NCBI GenBank assembly: GCA_949317995.1
Contig: OX439040.1
Coordinates: forward strand, 25,601,830 to 25,665,829
DNA: 64,000 nucleotides
Reading direction: 5' to 3'
From: Acholoe squamosa
Lineage: Eukaryota > Annelida > Polychaeta > Phyllodocida > Polynoidae
This document shows, one piece after another, positions 42,361 to 53,367 of the stretch. The notes under the pieces were generated by a model. It saw nothing but the letters and a program-made list of their open reading frames with translations. It was not told where the DNA came from and ran no database searches. Within the stretch, counting starts at the first letter, position 1, and each line of letters opens with the position of its first letter. Made by a program: the position numbers and the translations under genes.

Positions 42361-42432
42361 AACCAACCTCAGATTGAGAGCTGTGACAATGTGGATAGTA
42401 AAGGGTAGAGTTAAGCCCAAAAACCCACGTAC

Positions 42433-42510
42433 CTTTATGCCTTAGAAGATCCTTCAATGAAGTGCAAAGTATCGTCTCAGCTACCTCTGCAGATGCTATG
42501 GATGGCAGAA
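42433..42510 (-). CDS. Probable upstream exon of the NADAR gene
   Basis: On the minus strand ASAEVAETILCTSLKDLLRH ends in ...CATAAAG followed by a GTACGT donor at 42427-42432. Joining it to the terminal exon (ATGGCATCAG...) keeps the frame and gives RHKDGIRSNHC. The start of the exon and the start codon are not clear. Confidence 0.45.
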
Positions 42511-42649
42511 AGAAGAATTAGTTAAAGTGGCTATAATAATAAAATCGAAATATCAATATCAGAAATGTGGACGAAAATGGCACTTCCCAGCTGCATGAAG
42601 TCGAGCTGAGGTTCTGCAGTTTTCGTGGCATTTGTTGAGGTTTCCTGGA

Positions 42650-42726
42650 TTTGGCGCCAAACTCCCTGAAAGGCGACATGTGATTGGCGGAGACATGAGG
42701 ATGGGCGTTAGAAGATGTTTGATTGG
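42650..42726 (-). promoter_or_regulatory. E2F site and two CCAAT boxes
   Basis: TTTGGCGCCAAA, a perfect E2F-type palindrome, is at 42650-42661. On the minus strand CCAAT boxes lie upstream of it at 42687-42683 (CGCCAATCAC) and 42726-42722 (AGCCAATCAA). The arrangement CCAAT-CCAAT-E2F just upstream of the proposed NADAR exon is that of S-phase genes. Sites seen; activity inferred. Confidence 0.55.
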
Positions 42727-43257
42727 CTGATGTGCTGTCTCAGGAAAAGTCCTTGGGACTTGCGTAAAAAAAACAATGCGACATCGGGAATCGGCAAAAC
42801 TTATATACTTTCCGTGTGTCTTTGAAACAAACCGAATTAGTTAGCCATTTCCGAATTAACGTACAGGACCAGGATGGGCCAATTCATTGGCCGACTCATA
42901 TAATGAACATGTAACTGTAGCAGGTGGTTTAAGGAAATTCAAAGCATAATTAAACATGCTGCACTATCAACTAATTCAAAGGTTTCCCTTTCTTTCTAAG
43001 TGCACACATCTCCATCCATAATCAAACCAGTACAATAGGAAAAGCAACTTTTGAAATCATGGGAAAGGGGGTGTATTCAACATGACGTGAAATCAATTAT
43101 TTGTTCAAAATGCCCCCATGATCAAAGGTTTGCTATGGACAAACTAAACCGTAAACATTGAATTTTATTTCACTAATCAAATGCACATATATAGACAGTC
43201 TTATATTAAAAAAAAATTAAGTGATTCTGGACATAGGATCTAAAGATGATTGTGACT
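42727..43257. other. Unassigned DNA
   Basis: No gene seen between the NADAR promoter and the transporter fragment. Confidence 0.4.
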
Positions 43258-43518
43258 CTTTAATCATGGTTTACACAGAAAACCTGTATTATTACTTACT
43301 AAACAGGAGGTGATGCTCTAATGACCTCCTGTGCCAGTATTTTGATCGCTTACACACAGCAAGTATTGAGTCCTGTCATTTTCTGTGTGTTAGGCAATCT
43401 CCGTTCAGTGTATGGCTTTGTTCTGCAGTATTCACTGCCATACCTCCTGTTACCTGGACATCGGAACCTATTAGAACTTTCTAGTGCTGCCATAATCATG
43501 TTTGGCACAATCATATAA
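43258..43518 (+). pseudogene. C-terminal fragment of the EamA transporter
   Basis: TTAATCATGGTTTACACAGA and the following 120 bases match 19782-19930. After ILIAYTQQVLSPVIFCVL it continues into GNLRSVYGFVLQYSLPYLLL and ELSSAAIIMFGTII before a stop, the normal last two helices of this family, which the 19-kb copy lacks. One small deletion and a TAA at 43319 break the frame. It starts within four bases of where the second partial repeat at 19927-19970 stops. Confidence 0.75.
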
Positions 43519-44183
43519 TTATTTCTTGATTTCAAAATTAAAGGAACCCTATCTCTAGACAACATGTAGAAGGTCTTGTGCCCAAACTTAGAAAGAACCA
43601 ACATATATATCTGGATAAAACATAATCACTTTAAGTTTAAATACTGGTTTGTATGAATGAGTTCCAATTTCAGAAAAAAAAGCTCTGTGTCTTTTATAAG
43701 TGATACAATCGTCCATTCAATATCCGGAGGAATGTAGGCTAGTATTGGGTTCTTAAAGCACCATGGAGGAGTAGAGATAAGTAAAATGAGTGGAGAAGGG
43801 ATGGGTCTAATGTCTCTTGTCTGCATTGGTGCAGCATTGTTGTGGGGTTAGTATTTTTGACACCCTGGTCATGGCCTAGTAAGTGAGGAAACAAAAATCG
43901 GGTATCACATCTTGTCGTGATTAGAGCTCTTCGAGCACATGTACAACATTGTCAGGCATTCTATGCATTCAATGGAGTGAGTGACTAAATTGAAACTTGG
44001 GAGACTTTGAATTGAGCTTAATGGATCCTTTAAAATTCACAGAACGGGTGTCAGAGCACCAGCTGCTTCCTTATGGTGCATAAGTAATAATGCTAGAGGG
44101 TATAAATGCATCATACTATACTTGGCTATGTATCCCAGACACATCGTTGGTGTAAGTATGAACGATTCCTTTTACAAGTTGAC
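43519..44183. other. Unassigned DNA left of the Harbinger element
   Basis: No gene supported. Confidence 0.4.
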
Positions 44184-44199
44184 TTAAGCATTGATTCCA

Positions 44200-44410
44200 C
44201 TGAAGCCGATAATTAGTCGGGCCGACAGAGGCCCGATCAGGGTCAAAAAGTGTCGTCGGGTTGTAGTCGGTCCGACAAAGTTGTCTGGCCGATCACTGGC
44301 CGACAGCCGAGAATACCACTGTCGGGTTACTCAGACCTGGCCGATTTCAGTTCTTCCACCAAGCTCTCACTCTGTCGGATACTGTGTCCGACAGTCGTCC
44401 CCGATGTCTG
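44200..44410. repeat. Left subterminal CCGAC/CCGAT motif cluster (Harbinger)
   Basis: At least twelve copies of GTCGG, CCGACA or CCGATC-type motifs on both strands within 210 bases. The right end has a matching cluster. Such subterminal repeats are usual binding sites for transposase or the Myb/MADF partner. Confidence 0.65.
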
Positions 44411-44460
44411 AGCGAGCAGTTCCACCGGTCACGTGATCGCCGATGACCTAGTTTCTCATA

Positions 44461-45934
44461 ATGGAGGCCGAGGAAGTGGTTCTGCTCGTGCAGGCGACAG
44501 TAGGTATTTTGGCTCTAGAACAGGAGGAAATAGAGATAATCGAGGGGACAAGAAGGAGGCACAGGTATCATGCCGCCCCATACCTGAAAGACAGGACGGA
44601 CAAGACGCAGAGGAACACTTTCACCAAGCTCCACCGAGACCTGATATCTGTAAGCATTAACATGGGGGGGGTGGGGGGGGGGTACCTGATGCGTTTATGT
44701 AGGTCAGCTGGCAAATGCAGCTCATGTATAATGTATCTTGTCCGATTTCCCCTCCCCCCCCCTCCTATATACATAACTTCACCAAAATTGTTCTTTGCTT
44801 CAGATGGGAGAGGATGCTGAGTTCAAACACACGCTGAGAATGGGGCCTGACTTATACCATGAACTGCTGCAAAAAGTGACCCCCCTTATATATCGTTGAG
44901 ACACCAACTTTCGCCCAGCTATAAAACCAGATGAGAGGTTGGACATAACACTACGATACCTTGCTCTAGGTAAATTATGAATGTCATTTTTCAAGGCGCT
45001 ACAACTTAACAATGAAATTTCCCAATGGTTCTTCTTAAAAGAGAGAATAATTTTTTTTTTCAGTCTATATATATTTGTATTTCTTTTTAACAGGGGACAG
45101 CAGCCAGACTCTCCACCATGGTCATCTAGTTGGGTCGTCCACGATTTTTCCCATCATCCGAGACACCTGTGTAGCACTGACCGCCGTCTTGAGAGACGAT
45201 TATTTAAAGGTAAAATTTTTTTTTATTGTTCAATAACTTTTTTATATATATATGAGGCATGATTTTCTTAGGCCGATTTCTCCAGAAAAAAACTTTAATA
45301 AAAACTGAGGTCATTTTCTTCACACACGTAGGAATTAATATACAATTTCAATACATGTTCATCCCCGATGAGCTGTACATGACACTTTTTTTTTTAATTT
45401 ATTGTTCTGTAGTTACCTAGCACCACAGAGGAGTGGTTGGCCGTTGCAGATCAGTATGCTAACGACTGGCAGCTTCCACACTGCATCGGGGCAGTGGACG
45501 GGAAACACATCAAGATCAGGAGGCCAAAGAAAAGTGGAGCCACTTTCTTCAATTACAAAAAATTCTACAGTGTTGTTCTGATGGCGGTGGTAGATGCCCG
45601 ATACAGATTTCTGTACGTGGATGTAGGATCGGAGGGAAAGGCAGGGGACTCCCGTATATGGAAAGAAGGACCTATGTACAGGGACATGGCAGATCCTGAC
45701 AACCCACTGCAGATTCCTCCTGCTTCAGGTGACCCGATTTAGGCTGTTCCTCCGACAGCAGGACATGGAGCCCAAGGGGGTGAAGAAATTAGTCATGGCA
45801 TCCCTAGCTCTTCACAACTTCCTCAGGACAAGGACCATGAGCTTCACCCTGGAGAGTGGAGGGAGGACGGGGAGCTGGAAGGCCTGGACAGAGCTGGAGC
45901 TGCAAGGAATATGCCACAAGATGCCAAAAGCATG
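44461..45934 (+). pseudogene. Harbinger DDE transposase, spliced, disabled
   Basis: Exons join in phase with GT-AG introns: 44461-44649, 44804-44969, 45094-45209, 45413-about 45728, then the 3' part to 45934. Products: MEAEEVVLLVQ; MGPDLYHELLQKVTPLIY and DERLDITLRYLALG; SSTIFPIIRDTCVALTAVL; then the DDE_Tnp_4 core PHCIGAVDGKHIKIRRP (first Asp) and DVGSEGKAGDSRIW (second Asp). The segment that should hold the third acidic residue (FNYRLSRAR..EN.FG) is deleted; RFRLFLRQQ and LVMASLALHNFLR follow directly. A TGA at 44898-44900 replaces a codon in exon 2. It would cut and join DNA if intact. Confidence 0.88.
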
Positions 45935-46834
45935 AGGCAGAATCTGTGCCAGTGGTTTTCATCACGACATGGTCGGGTCCGGTGGCAGGACAAATACCTC
46001 AGAAGCCGTGGTTATGGGTACCTCTTCGACCGTGAGGCAGCAGGTGTTCCTGCCCAAGACATTATCCCCGACGAAGACAGTGAGTGAGGTACCCGACGTC
46101 TTGGACGACAGGTGGACATGGTTTTAATAATTAACATGTTTTCCATGTCTAGGATTGCTTGTCTCTATATATAATCTACTCAGGAATAGAAAGCAGAGAT
46201 GTCAGTTCAAACTTTTTTTTATTCAAGACTTCACACAACAAGAACTTATATTTTCTTGGTATCTATATATGATTACGACATGTCAGATAACTTATAAATG
46301 TATATATTGTATCTGATAAGGCACGATTTTACCTGAGAAGTGATGCATCGGATGAGGCAAGTTTTTTACCTTGAGTATACATACCTAAATCTATATGAAA
46401 GTAAATATAAAAACACCTGATATGTGTTATGTCAGCATGTAGATATATCCTGGAGTACTTGACAGTATTGAGATCTTTACAGGTCCATGTTGATATATGA
46501 AATCATGAGATCTTTACATGTCCATGTTGATATATGAAATCATGTTACGACAATTGTGTCTGCTGCTATGGCAACACGACAGATGCACAATGTCTTGCAA
46601 ACAAAATATCTTAACTTTCTTGTTTAAAAAAAATAAATTTATTTTTTCTTTAATCCAACCAGAAAGTTTTTATCATATGAAAAGACAGACTAGAAAACAC
46701 AAATAAATAATTATCGGCCGCGTCTCCGACAGTTTTATGATCAGAACAAGCATGAAATCTCTCTAGCACTAGGTGACTACTTTCCATCCCATTCCCCGTT
46801 TACAGCCTGCACGGCTGTCAGATAAACATGGACC
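45935..46834. other. Intergenic part of the Harbinger element
   Basis: No gene. A 38-40-bp direct duplication, AGATCTTTACAGGTCCATGT with TGATATATGAAATCATG, lies at about 46470-46545. Confidence 0.5.
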
Positions 46835-48917
46835 TTAAATTTGTCCTTCACCTTTTGGGTCATGCGTGCCATCTCCACCTCTAACATCTTGCACCACCTT
46901 CTCAGGGGGGGGAGGTCGGGCCTGAGCCTGGTTTCTGTTGCCCACTAAGGTCACAAGATCGTTCAACGAATCCCCGTACTTTTCTCTAGACTGGAGTATC
47001 TCTGAGACTGTCTTCTGTTTCTTTTCTCCAGCTTGAAGGTGTTGTGGCTCTCTCTTCTCCAGGTACTCTGCCTTGGCAGCTTCAGTAACCACATTTTCTT
47101 TGGAATATTGTAATTAATAGTCTTCCGTTTTTCACCACTGGTAGAAGGAACAGCACCTTTCTTAGAAGTTTTACCAGACCCCTTGCCCATATCAAGAGAA
47201 GTCGGGGGAGCTGCATCTGATTTTGCAGACCCACCTGCAGAAGTGTTCTTTCTGTGGGGAGAAAATCTTGTCCTAGTGGCGCTGGAATCGTCTACGGTCT
47301 CATCTCCAGACTCTGCTTCAGGATTGTAGTCCACGTCCTTGACAGTGTCGTCTTCCTCGTCGTCGTTCACCTCAATCACCATCTCATCGGCCTCCTCCGA
47401 TGGTTCCTCCAGGTGTTTGGGCCGTACGACCTCCTGCAGTGAAATAAATGGTTGAGTATTAAATAAAACAGAAAGAAATTTTCAGCCAGGTGTGTTGTTA
47501 AATATCAGGTAAAATTAGGAGCAGAATCGGTCAACTTAAAATTATAGTTATTACATACAAATCGAGATGGAATCTGGGTCAACTTTTTAGACAGACAGAA
47601 ATATTTAATGATTACCTTTTTCTGTGGATAATTGGTGTCACTCTCCAATTTCTTACACCATGGATCTAAGAACCCACACAGCCGTTTTATGAGGGCTTTC
47701 ATGTAGGGGAGCTTCCCTTCTTCAGCAGATGACCCTGATTTAATTTTTCCAGACACGATTTTCTGGTAGTCCGATCTCAAAGACGTCATACGCATGTTTA
47801 TGAAGTAAGCTGAAAGAAAAGGTTTTTTTTTAAGATCAGTAACAAAAGATAAAAAGACTGTATAAAAAAAAACATTCATATAAGAGTCTGTTACTAAAAA
47901 CATTAAACGATAGAATAAATATTTTAACTACTATATTATACTCAGGTAGCAAAGACAACAGAAGAAAATAATGAAATTATTTTTACCTGGAATGTTGAGT
48001 TCATCCGAGATCTTAGCTAGAGCTGTCCACTTTGCAGTGGGGTCCTTATACAAGGAGTGACTCTTGTCATAAAGGTGGGTGCACTGCTGCCACAGCTCAC
48101 ACAATCGCTCCAGAATTTCTGGATCCTTGAAGAACTGCCTCCCGCTGCCAGCTCCTCCGGAAGGTTTCTTCTTAAGTTCTCCTATAGTTTTTTTTGGGGT
48201 GACTACAGCCTGACTGTCGGGGATGTCTGCTTCTTCACCCTCCTCACCATCGTCTCCCTGACCTTGACCTTCATCTTCACTGTCGTCTTGGACCTGCTCG
48301 CTCCTACCAGAAAGGGTGTATGGAGGGGATTTAATACAGGCCTTCTTTGCAGGAAGTCCTGATGAACAGGAACTGTCTTGGGTTTTTTCTTGTACGACCT
48401 TTTTCTGCTTCTTTGGAGGAGGTGGCGTCGGAGAACGAGGAGAAGGTGGAGGGCTGACTGACCCCTCCCCCTTTTCCATGTCGGGCAGCAGGTTACGCTT
48501 GGTACCCTTCTTGTTAAGGAGACGAGGCAGAGGACCTGAAGTACGGGCACAGGTGGACTCCTCCAACTTGTCACGAGACACAGGAGTGGAAGATAAAGGT
48601 TCCTGTACACTTAGGTCTAGTGCAGCATCCTCTGTAATGTCAATTTCATCTGAATCATCGTCCACAACAGGCAGGTTTTTGGTAGTAGTATGTGTACCGG
48701 TATTTTTTTTAGACATGGCCGTGCGAGCTTCTCCCAACTCATCTTGTGTCAACTCGGGCAATCGGGCCTTACCTCTTGCAGTGAAACGTTTCGCAGGAGC
48801 CTTGGTTTCTTCCTGCGTCTCTATGACTACGTCTGAACTGTCTTTTTTACTTCTAGGGGGTTTGAAACCCTTGTTTCCTCCCCTTCCCCGACGCCTCGAA
48901 CCTGCTCTACCCGACAT
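46835..48917 (-). CDS. Harbinger second protein, MADF-type DNA-binding, spliced
   Basis: ATG at 48917. Exons 48917-47987, 47809-47616 and 47433-about 46835 join in phase at GT-AG sites. Exon 1 starts basic (SGRAGSRRRGRGG, an RGG-like tail), continues through a low-complexity Ser/Pro/Glu linker with basic KKQKK, and begins a MADF domain: DPEILERLCELWQQCTHLYD, SLYKDPTAKWTALAKISDEL, completed in exon 2 by NIPAYFINMRMTSLRSDYQK. Exon 3 is acidic then Ser/Lys-rich, ending in a helix (VTEAAKAEYLEKREPQHLQ). This partner normally brings transposase to DNA and into the nucleus. One frameshift near 47100 breaks the C-terminus. Confidence 0.8.
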
Positions 48918-49014
48918 CTTGTTTGTTTACGGCCAAAGCGAAGGTCACATGACTTGCACGTGACAAGCAGCCCGACAGCGGTGCCCCAAGTGAGAGAAAA
49001 GTGAACTATTTCTG

Positions 49015-49290
49015 TCGGCCCGACAGCGAAGTAACCCGACAGGTACCCGATTTTTTCTAATCAGTTAGAAAAAATCGGGTACTGTCGGGCACTGTCAGGG
49101 ACCGTCGGAGATGCATCTCCGATGGTTCCCGATGAAAAAAAAATAGGTCTTCCACCAAAGACGATTTAAGCCCGATTCTTGCCCGACAGAAGCCCGACAG
49201 TGCCCGATAGCTGGCCGATAGTTCCCGATGCTGCCCGATGCGTCCCCGATGCAACCCGATGACAAAATCGGACAACTATCGGCTTCAGTG
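49015..49290. repeat. Right subterminal CCGAC/CCGAT cluster with long palindromes (Harbinger)
   Basis: More than fifteen CCCGAC, GCCCGAT or CCCGATG motifs. It includes a hairpin with 18-base perfect arms (49043-49060 and 49065-49082, 4-base loop TCAG), extended by CCCGACA/TGTCGGG after one bulged base, and an 18-base perfect palindrome TCGGAGATGCATCTCCGA at 49105-49122. Confidence 0.8.
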
Positions 49291-49309
49291 GAATCCATGC
49301 TTTAGAAGA

Positions 49310-49780
49310 ACACGCCAAAGTAATATATATGAACATGCTTCAGCATCGTTTAACACTGTATTCCACATTATTGAAACTAAAAGTAGTGAAAATTGTAAAC
49401 TTAATGGCCTTTGCAATGTTGACAAATGATCTTCTCATTGTGAGCCTTATGGGCATGCACTATAAGCAAACTTGTAAACAGGTGTCAGCCGTTTTGAGAA
49501 ATCGGTCATGACTACATGTAATGTATTAAGTGAAATGTTGCACCTTCTCAAAGAACCTAACAGACCTTATGATATTGCCAGGCGTGTTTTGACAGCCTTG
49601 TATTTGTCACATTACTCTATAATGTACAGTACTCAGTTTGATACAAATGGCACTCTAACACTAAGACATCATTTTGTCCTGGTAGAGAGCAATGTTCAGA
49701 CCATTAGTCGTACTGCAGTGCTCCATTGTACCCCTGAATTGTACCATCCCTTCAGGAGACTATCAGCCCTTTAGGATTGA
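49310..49780 (+). CDS. Exon-like ORFs of unknown function
   Basis: Two overlapping open frames, 49329-49511 (LKVVKIVNLMAFAMLTNDLL...) and 49508-49774 (TTCNVLSEMLHLLKEPNRPY, then DIARRVLTALYLSHYSIM), could be one region with a frameshift. The second has a coding-like composition and helix pattern but no ATG of strong context. Not recognised; possibly a gene fragment next to the transposon insertion site. Confidence 0.3.
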
Positions 49781-50260
49781 ATCCCGTTATATATGGTTCT
49801 GCACCCTCTGTATTATAGGTTGTATGTTCGGGAGGCTATTGTGAAAAAAATCGGAATCGAATTCTCACCGTCGTAACTCAACTTCCAGTTCCTGGCTGTT
49901 TTTCCTGCTCAGAGCTAACTTCTCACCATACACTCAGAATCAATCTTAGTGTGAGTCACACTGGGAAGCATTCCCCAATTCATGAAAACTTAAGAATCAA
50001 TTCTATAACATATTACCTTGCTGCAAAATCAGGGGAGAAGTTATTGCCCGAGGGTAGTCAGTTCCTATTTGGGAATAGCACCTCCGACAGAATTGAATTC
50101 CTGTCCTTTCGCAACACCCAGCTAGGGGCCTTGCTTAAACCCTAGAAAACAAGGATTGTTATGTTGATACTTAATCACATCCTTATTTAAGGGTCGAACT
50201 AAAGAAATCCGTGATTGCAAGGTGAAATGCCTATAGAATACTACAGACCAATCGCAATCG
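49781..50260. other. Unassigned DNA
   Basis: No gene supported. Confidence 0.4.

Positions 50261-50262
<2 letters not shown>

Positions 50263-50313
<51 letters not shown>
50263..50313. repeat. (AT)n microsatellite with (AC)n and G-run tail
   Basis: A run of about 22 AT units is followed by ACACACAC and, after CCA, ten G residues. ORFs across it on both strands are artefacts of the repeat. Confidence 0.95.
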
Positions 50314-50316
<3 letters not shown>

Positions 50317-51300
50317 CAGGGGGGGGGGCGTGAGGTGGGGGTAAGGAGCTACAATTCCCCCAAATGGCCTTTGTACCTGCATAGAGAGTTGGAGATAGCC
50401 TTCAACTCAAAATAGGCCTTTGAACTTTGAAAGTCCATATGATATTTTATTATCCAAAGCAGTCCACGAATATAGGTTACTGGTAGCGTCCTCATCTTAG
50501 GCCAAAATGAGTTGTGAAGGCACAAAACACAGACGTGGAGTTGTGATGTGTTTATTTCTGGTAGGAAAATACATCAGTTAAAGATATGAAAATCACAGGA
50601 CATGAATCACAGCAATAGCTTAACGTTTAAATACTAGCAGTCATATTTCAAGTCATGCAAAATACATCAATGTTATCTTCAAGCATTTGACAATTTTTTT
50701 TTTATATAACCTCTTCTATACAGCATGTGTTATCCAACAAAAAAGGTAAATGAATGGCGATATATGCATGTTTAAGCAGTGATGTATTGATTGTTAAAAT
50801 ATTTTGTGGTTTGTGCAAGCTAACATTCATGCTTTTGTCTTGCAAATCTAGATTGAGTTCTAGGAAAGCCTATGGCTTATGTTGATAATGGAAATCACAG
50901 CACTCACATGTAATTGGTCAATTGGTACATCAATACTTTATTATGAAAACACCTTTAAGAATCCAAAGATGCCAACACAACACCAATAAAATATCTATTA
51001 ACAAGTACAAGCAGCAACATTCAACCACTGATGAGGGCTGGATGTGGATGGAAAGGGCATTCTTACTTGTTTGAGATCCATCAAATGTGGAAGGCCCTTT
51101 TCATGAACATGTAACTTGTGCTTTCTAGACCTAGGTCTTTTCTCAATTCCAAAAGAAGCTACACTCTAATATTTCATTGGGGTCAGATCGCAGGCCATAT
51201 CAAAGAGTTGCCAAGTGGCAATTGGAATTAAGGACATAGACTTTTGACAAATAATGATTATGGTAGCCATAACATTGACTTTTTTGAAAGATGATTTTAT
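50314..51300. other. Unassigned DNA
   Basis: No gene supported. Confidence 0.4.
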
Positions 51301-51328
51301 TTCGCACTTCCCACAGAATTGTGAATTC

Positions 51329-51514
51329 CTATATCATATCGAAGTCTTTCTGGATAGCCTTAACATTGCCTGGGTCAGCAAATGAGGTGAGCATCATACG
51401 AGCCATCATCTTCCTCATCTCATCTTTGTTTTCTAGGCGTAGTAATGCTGCCTTACCGGCCGGACCACTCATTGCGCCCTGCACCCCCAACATTTCGTTA
51501 CGGTCAAAGTATAC
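51329..51514 (-). CDS. Terminal exon of an unrecognised gene
   Basis: The exon follows a pyrimidine-rich acceptor (CCATCTTCAG, 51515-51524) and ends at TAG. It reads VYFDRNEMLGVQGAMSGPAG, then KDEMRKMMARMMLTSFADPG and ends KDFDMI. Codon use and splice site look genuine. An exon at 52762-52803 joins in phase upstream. I do not recognise the protein. The short Met-rich helix and conserved-looking Gly/Pro turn suggest a small globular C-terminus. Confidence 0.55.
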   Translation of the reverse strand, partial: VYFDRNEMLGVQGAMSGPAGKAALLRLENKDEMRKMMARMMLTSFADPGNVKAIQKDFDMI

Positions 51515-52099
51515 CTGAAGATGGAAGGTTAAGAGGAGAAAGTAAATAGATGAACAAAGGGTCAAACATTTTCATTAAACTTTAAATTCCTATTAGTACA
51601 TCTTTTGGCTTGAAATGTCAGAGGATTCTGCAATAATTGAATTACTGTTTTTTGGTTGTTTTTGGGGGGTTTTGGTTGTTTTCTTTTTTGTTCTAAAAAT
51701 AGAAAAGCCATATTATCACCGTTAGATCATCAGCCATCAGTCAAAACCCATATGTCAATAACCCTCCTATAGGGAAAGCAAAATACCAAACAATATTGTA
51801 CATTCTCAATTTATCAGCTGATTACTTCTACTGATTATTTCCTAGCTCTCAGATTACCTTGTTGCTAAGCTTCTAGTTATGTGCCTTAAGGTGAAAATAC
51901 TTTTGCGGTGGAAAAAAGTGCCAAATATTTGATGTCTATAGAGAAAATTGTTGTGATTATTATTATGTTTTGCTCCAAAAAAATCCAATGGGCAGAACAC
52001 CCTTTTCTGAGCCATTTTATAAAAAAAGAGTTATGAAAAAAGTCGAAATTTGAAATCAAGTCATAATGAATCAGTAACCACCACAAATGTTAGGTAATG

Positions 52100-52650
52100 A
52101 TTCAAAAAGTAATTTATATGTTATAATTGGGTCATTTAGATTTGACCATTTAGATAAAAGTTGTAAATTCGGGTTTCTGGGGAAGGGAATATTGTTGAAG
52201 TATATTTCAACCCATTCCAATTGGTATTTATGTGCATAAACCAGATGCAAACTTTCAGAAAACAGACATTTTCACATTATTTACTTGATAGATGCACATT
52301 CCAAGGCTAGGTCTCAAATGTTCTTTGCGTTTTATCATTGTATTCTATAATTAGAGAATAAATTGACTCAGTCAATGTTCAGACAATTTAAGATTATTGA
52401 TGAACTATTATGTCCTTCATGTCTAAAAAAGTGATTATTCATAGTAGGGGTCTGCAGCAATACACTATAGTAGTTAATCAACTGCTGCCCAGGAGTCCTT
52501 TCATGGGACTGGCATAAGTATCATTCAATTCCCTGCAAGTGAAAATGTTGGGATTCAAAGTTGTAAATTGGGGTTTCTGGAAAAGGGGGAATTGCTAAAT
52601 TGTATTTCAACCCATTCAGATTAGTATCCACATGCCCAAAAGTAAAATAT
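52100..52650. repeat. Direct duplication of about 90 bp
   Basis: AGTTGTAAATTSGGGTTTCTGG with TATATTTCAACCCATTCNRATT at 52158-52240 recurs at 52558-52630, 397 bases apart, with about 85 percent similarity by eye. Confidence 0.55.
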
Positions 52651-52761
52651 CAGGTCCCTTAAAATCAAAATATTTTTGCACTAGACAAAAAGAGCAAAGT
52701 AGTACCATATATAAGACATAAGACATCACAAGCCAAAAAAGACTTATTTCAATTTATTAAC

Positions 52762-52803
52762 CTTGATGTCTGCCATGAGGTCCTTGACAGATTTTATCCG
52801 ATC
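52762..52803 (-). CDS. 42-bp internal exon of the gene at 51.3 kb
   Basis: On the minus strand TTGTAGCAG is followed by 14 codons, DRIKSVKDLMADIK, and a GTTAAT donor. Length is a multiple of three and phase matches the terminal exon. Short exons like this are easily mimicked, so this rests on the phase match and coding look. Confidence 0.45.
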
Positions 52804-52932
52804 CTGCTACAAGTCCCAAAATATTAGGGCATTTTATGGTTAAAGTATCATCAAGAGTTTATATGTCTAGTCCATTTAGGTCGTTGACCAATGCAAAAGC
52901 CACTGTTTCCATATGATACTTTAGTAGTCACA

Positions 52933-53142
52933 TCATTTTACACCATGCAACATAACACCAGGGTTGACCTGGCAAGGGTTACCTTTGGCACTTGCAATGA
53001 CATAGGTATATGGTACACCTGCTTCTCTGCAGCTGGAGGAGACACAACCATGATCTGACCTGCAGCCACATTTAATCAGTTCACTGCTGAATGCTACGGG
53101 AAAGGTTGTCCACTTTGGACACCATGTGTTCTTTTCTAGCAT
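52933..53142 (-). pseudogene. Cys-rich C-terminal fragment of the multicopy invertebrate family
   Basis: Reads FSSELIKCGCRSDHGCVSSS, then CREAGVPYTYVIASAKGNPC. It matches the ending CxC....C....C.CRK.G..CT..C..CKG..C.N of a large invertebrate protein family (general knowledge); two of the expected Cys are replaced (Tyr-Thr-Tyr where Cys-Thr is usual). It is a decayed 3' end. Confidence 0.45.
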
Positions 53143-53367
53143 CCATCCCCAGCCTTTAGATAATGCTTTATTAGGCTCTGGTTCTCTGTTGAATGTCCAT
53201 AACTGTGTAGAGAATCGTTTTTACTGTGTATTGAAGTCCATATGTATTCAAGACTATTACTATGTACCCTATCATAGTAGGATAGGTGCTCTTCAGGAGC
53301 GTCTCCTACATCTCTCGTAAGATGGCTTCGGGCGGTGTGATGTAGGGGGTGGACCAGAGGGCACCCA

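Larger units (their letters stand above)
44187..49301. mobile_element. PIF/Harbinger DNA transposon, full length, inactive
   Basis: 5115 bp flanked by TTA (44184-44186 and 49302-49304), the usual 3-base PIF/Harbinger target duplication. Terminal inverted repeats AGCATTGATTCCACTGAAGC and its partner GCTTCAGTGGAATCCATGCT, extending through CCGATA, run about 26 bases with one mismatch. It has the two divergently... convergently placed genes of the superfamily: a DDE transposase on plus and a MADF/Myb-like protein on minus, facing each other. The transposase is broken, so the copy cannot move itself. The terminal regions hold dense CCCGAC/CCGAT motifs. Confidence 0.92.

Noticed and set aside
19990-43257. 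One giant Helitron spanning the whole proposed insertion
   Set aside because: The left border does not end in a CTRR terminus with a clear hairpin in either orientation and no TC 5' end could be fixed, so a compound origin is preferred.
48316-48963. Plus-strand ORF opposite the MADF gene
   Set aside because: Complement of a Ser/Pro/Glu-rich exon; the minus strand has splice sites, start and domain.
50122-50415. Ile/Tyr-repeat ORFs
   Set aside because: They translate an (AT)n microsatellite.
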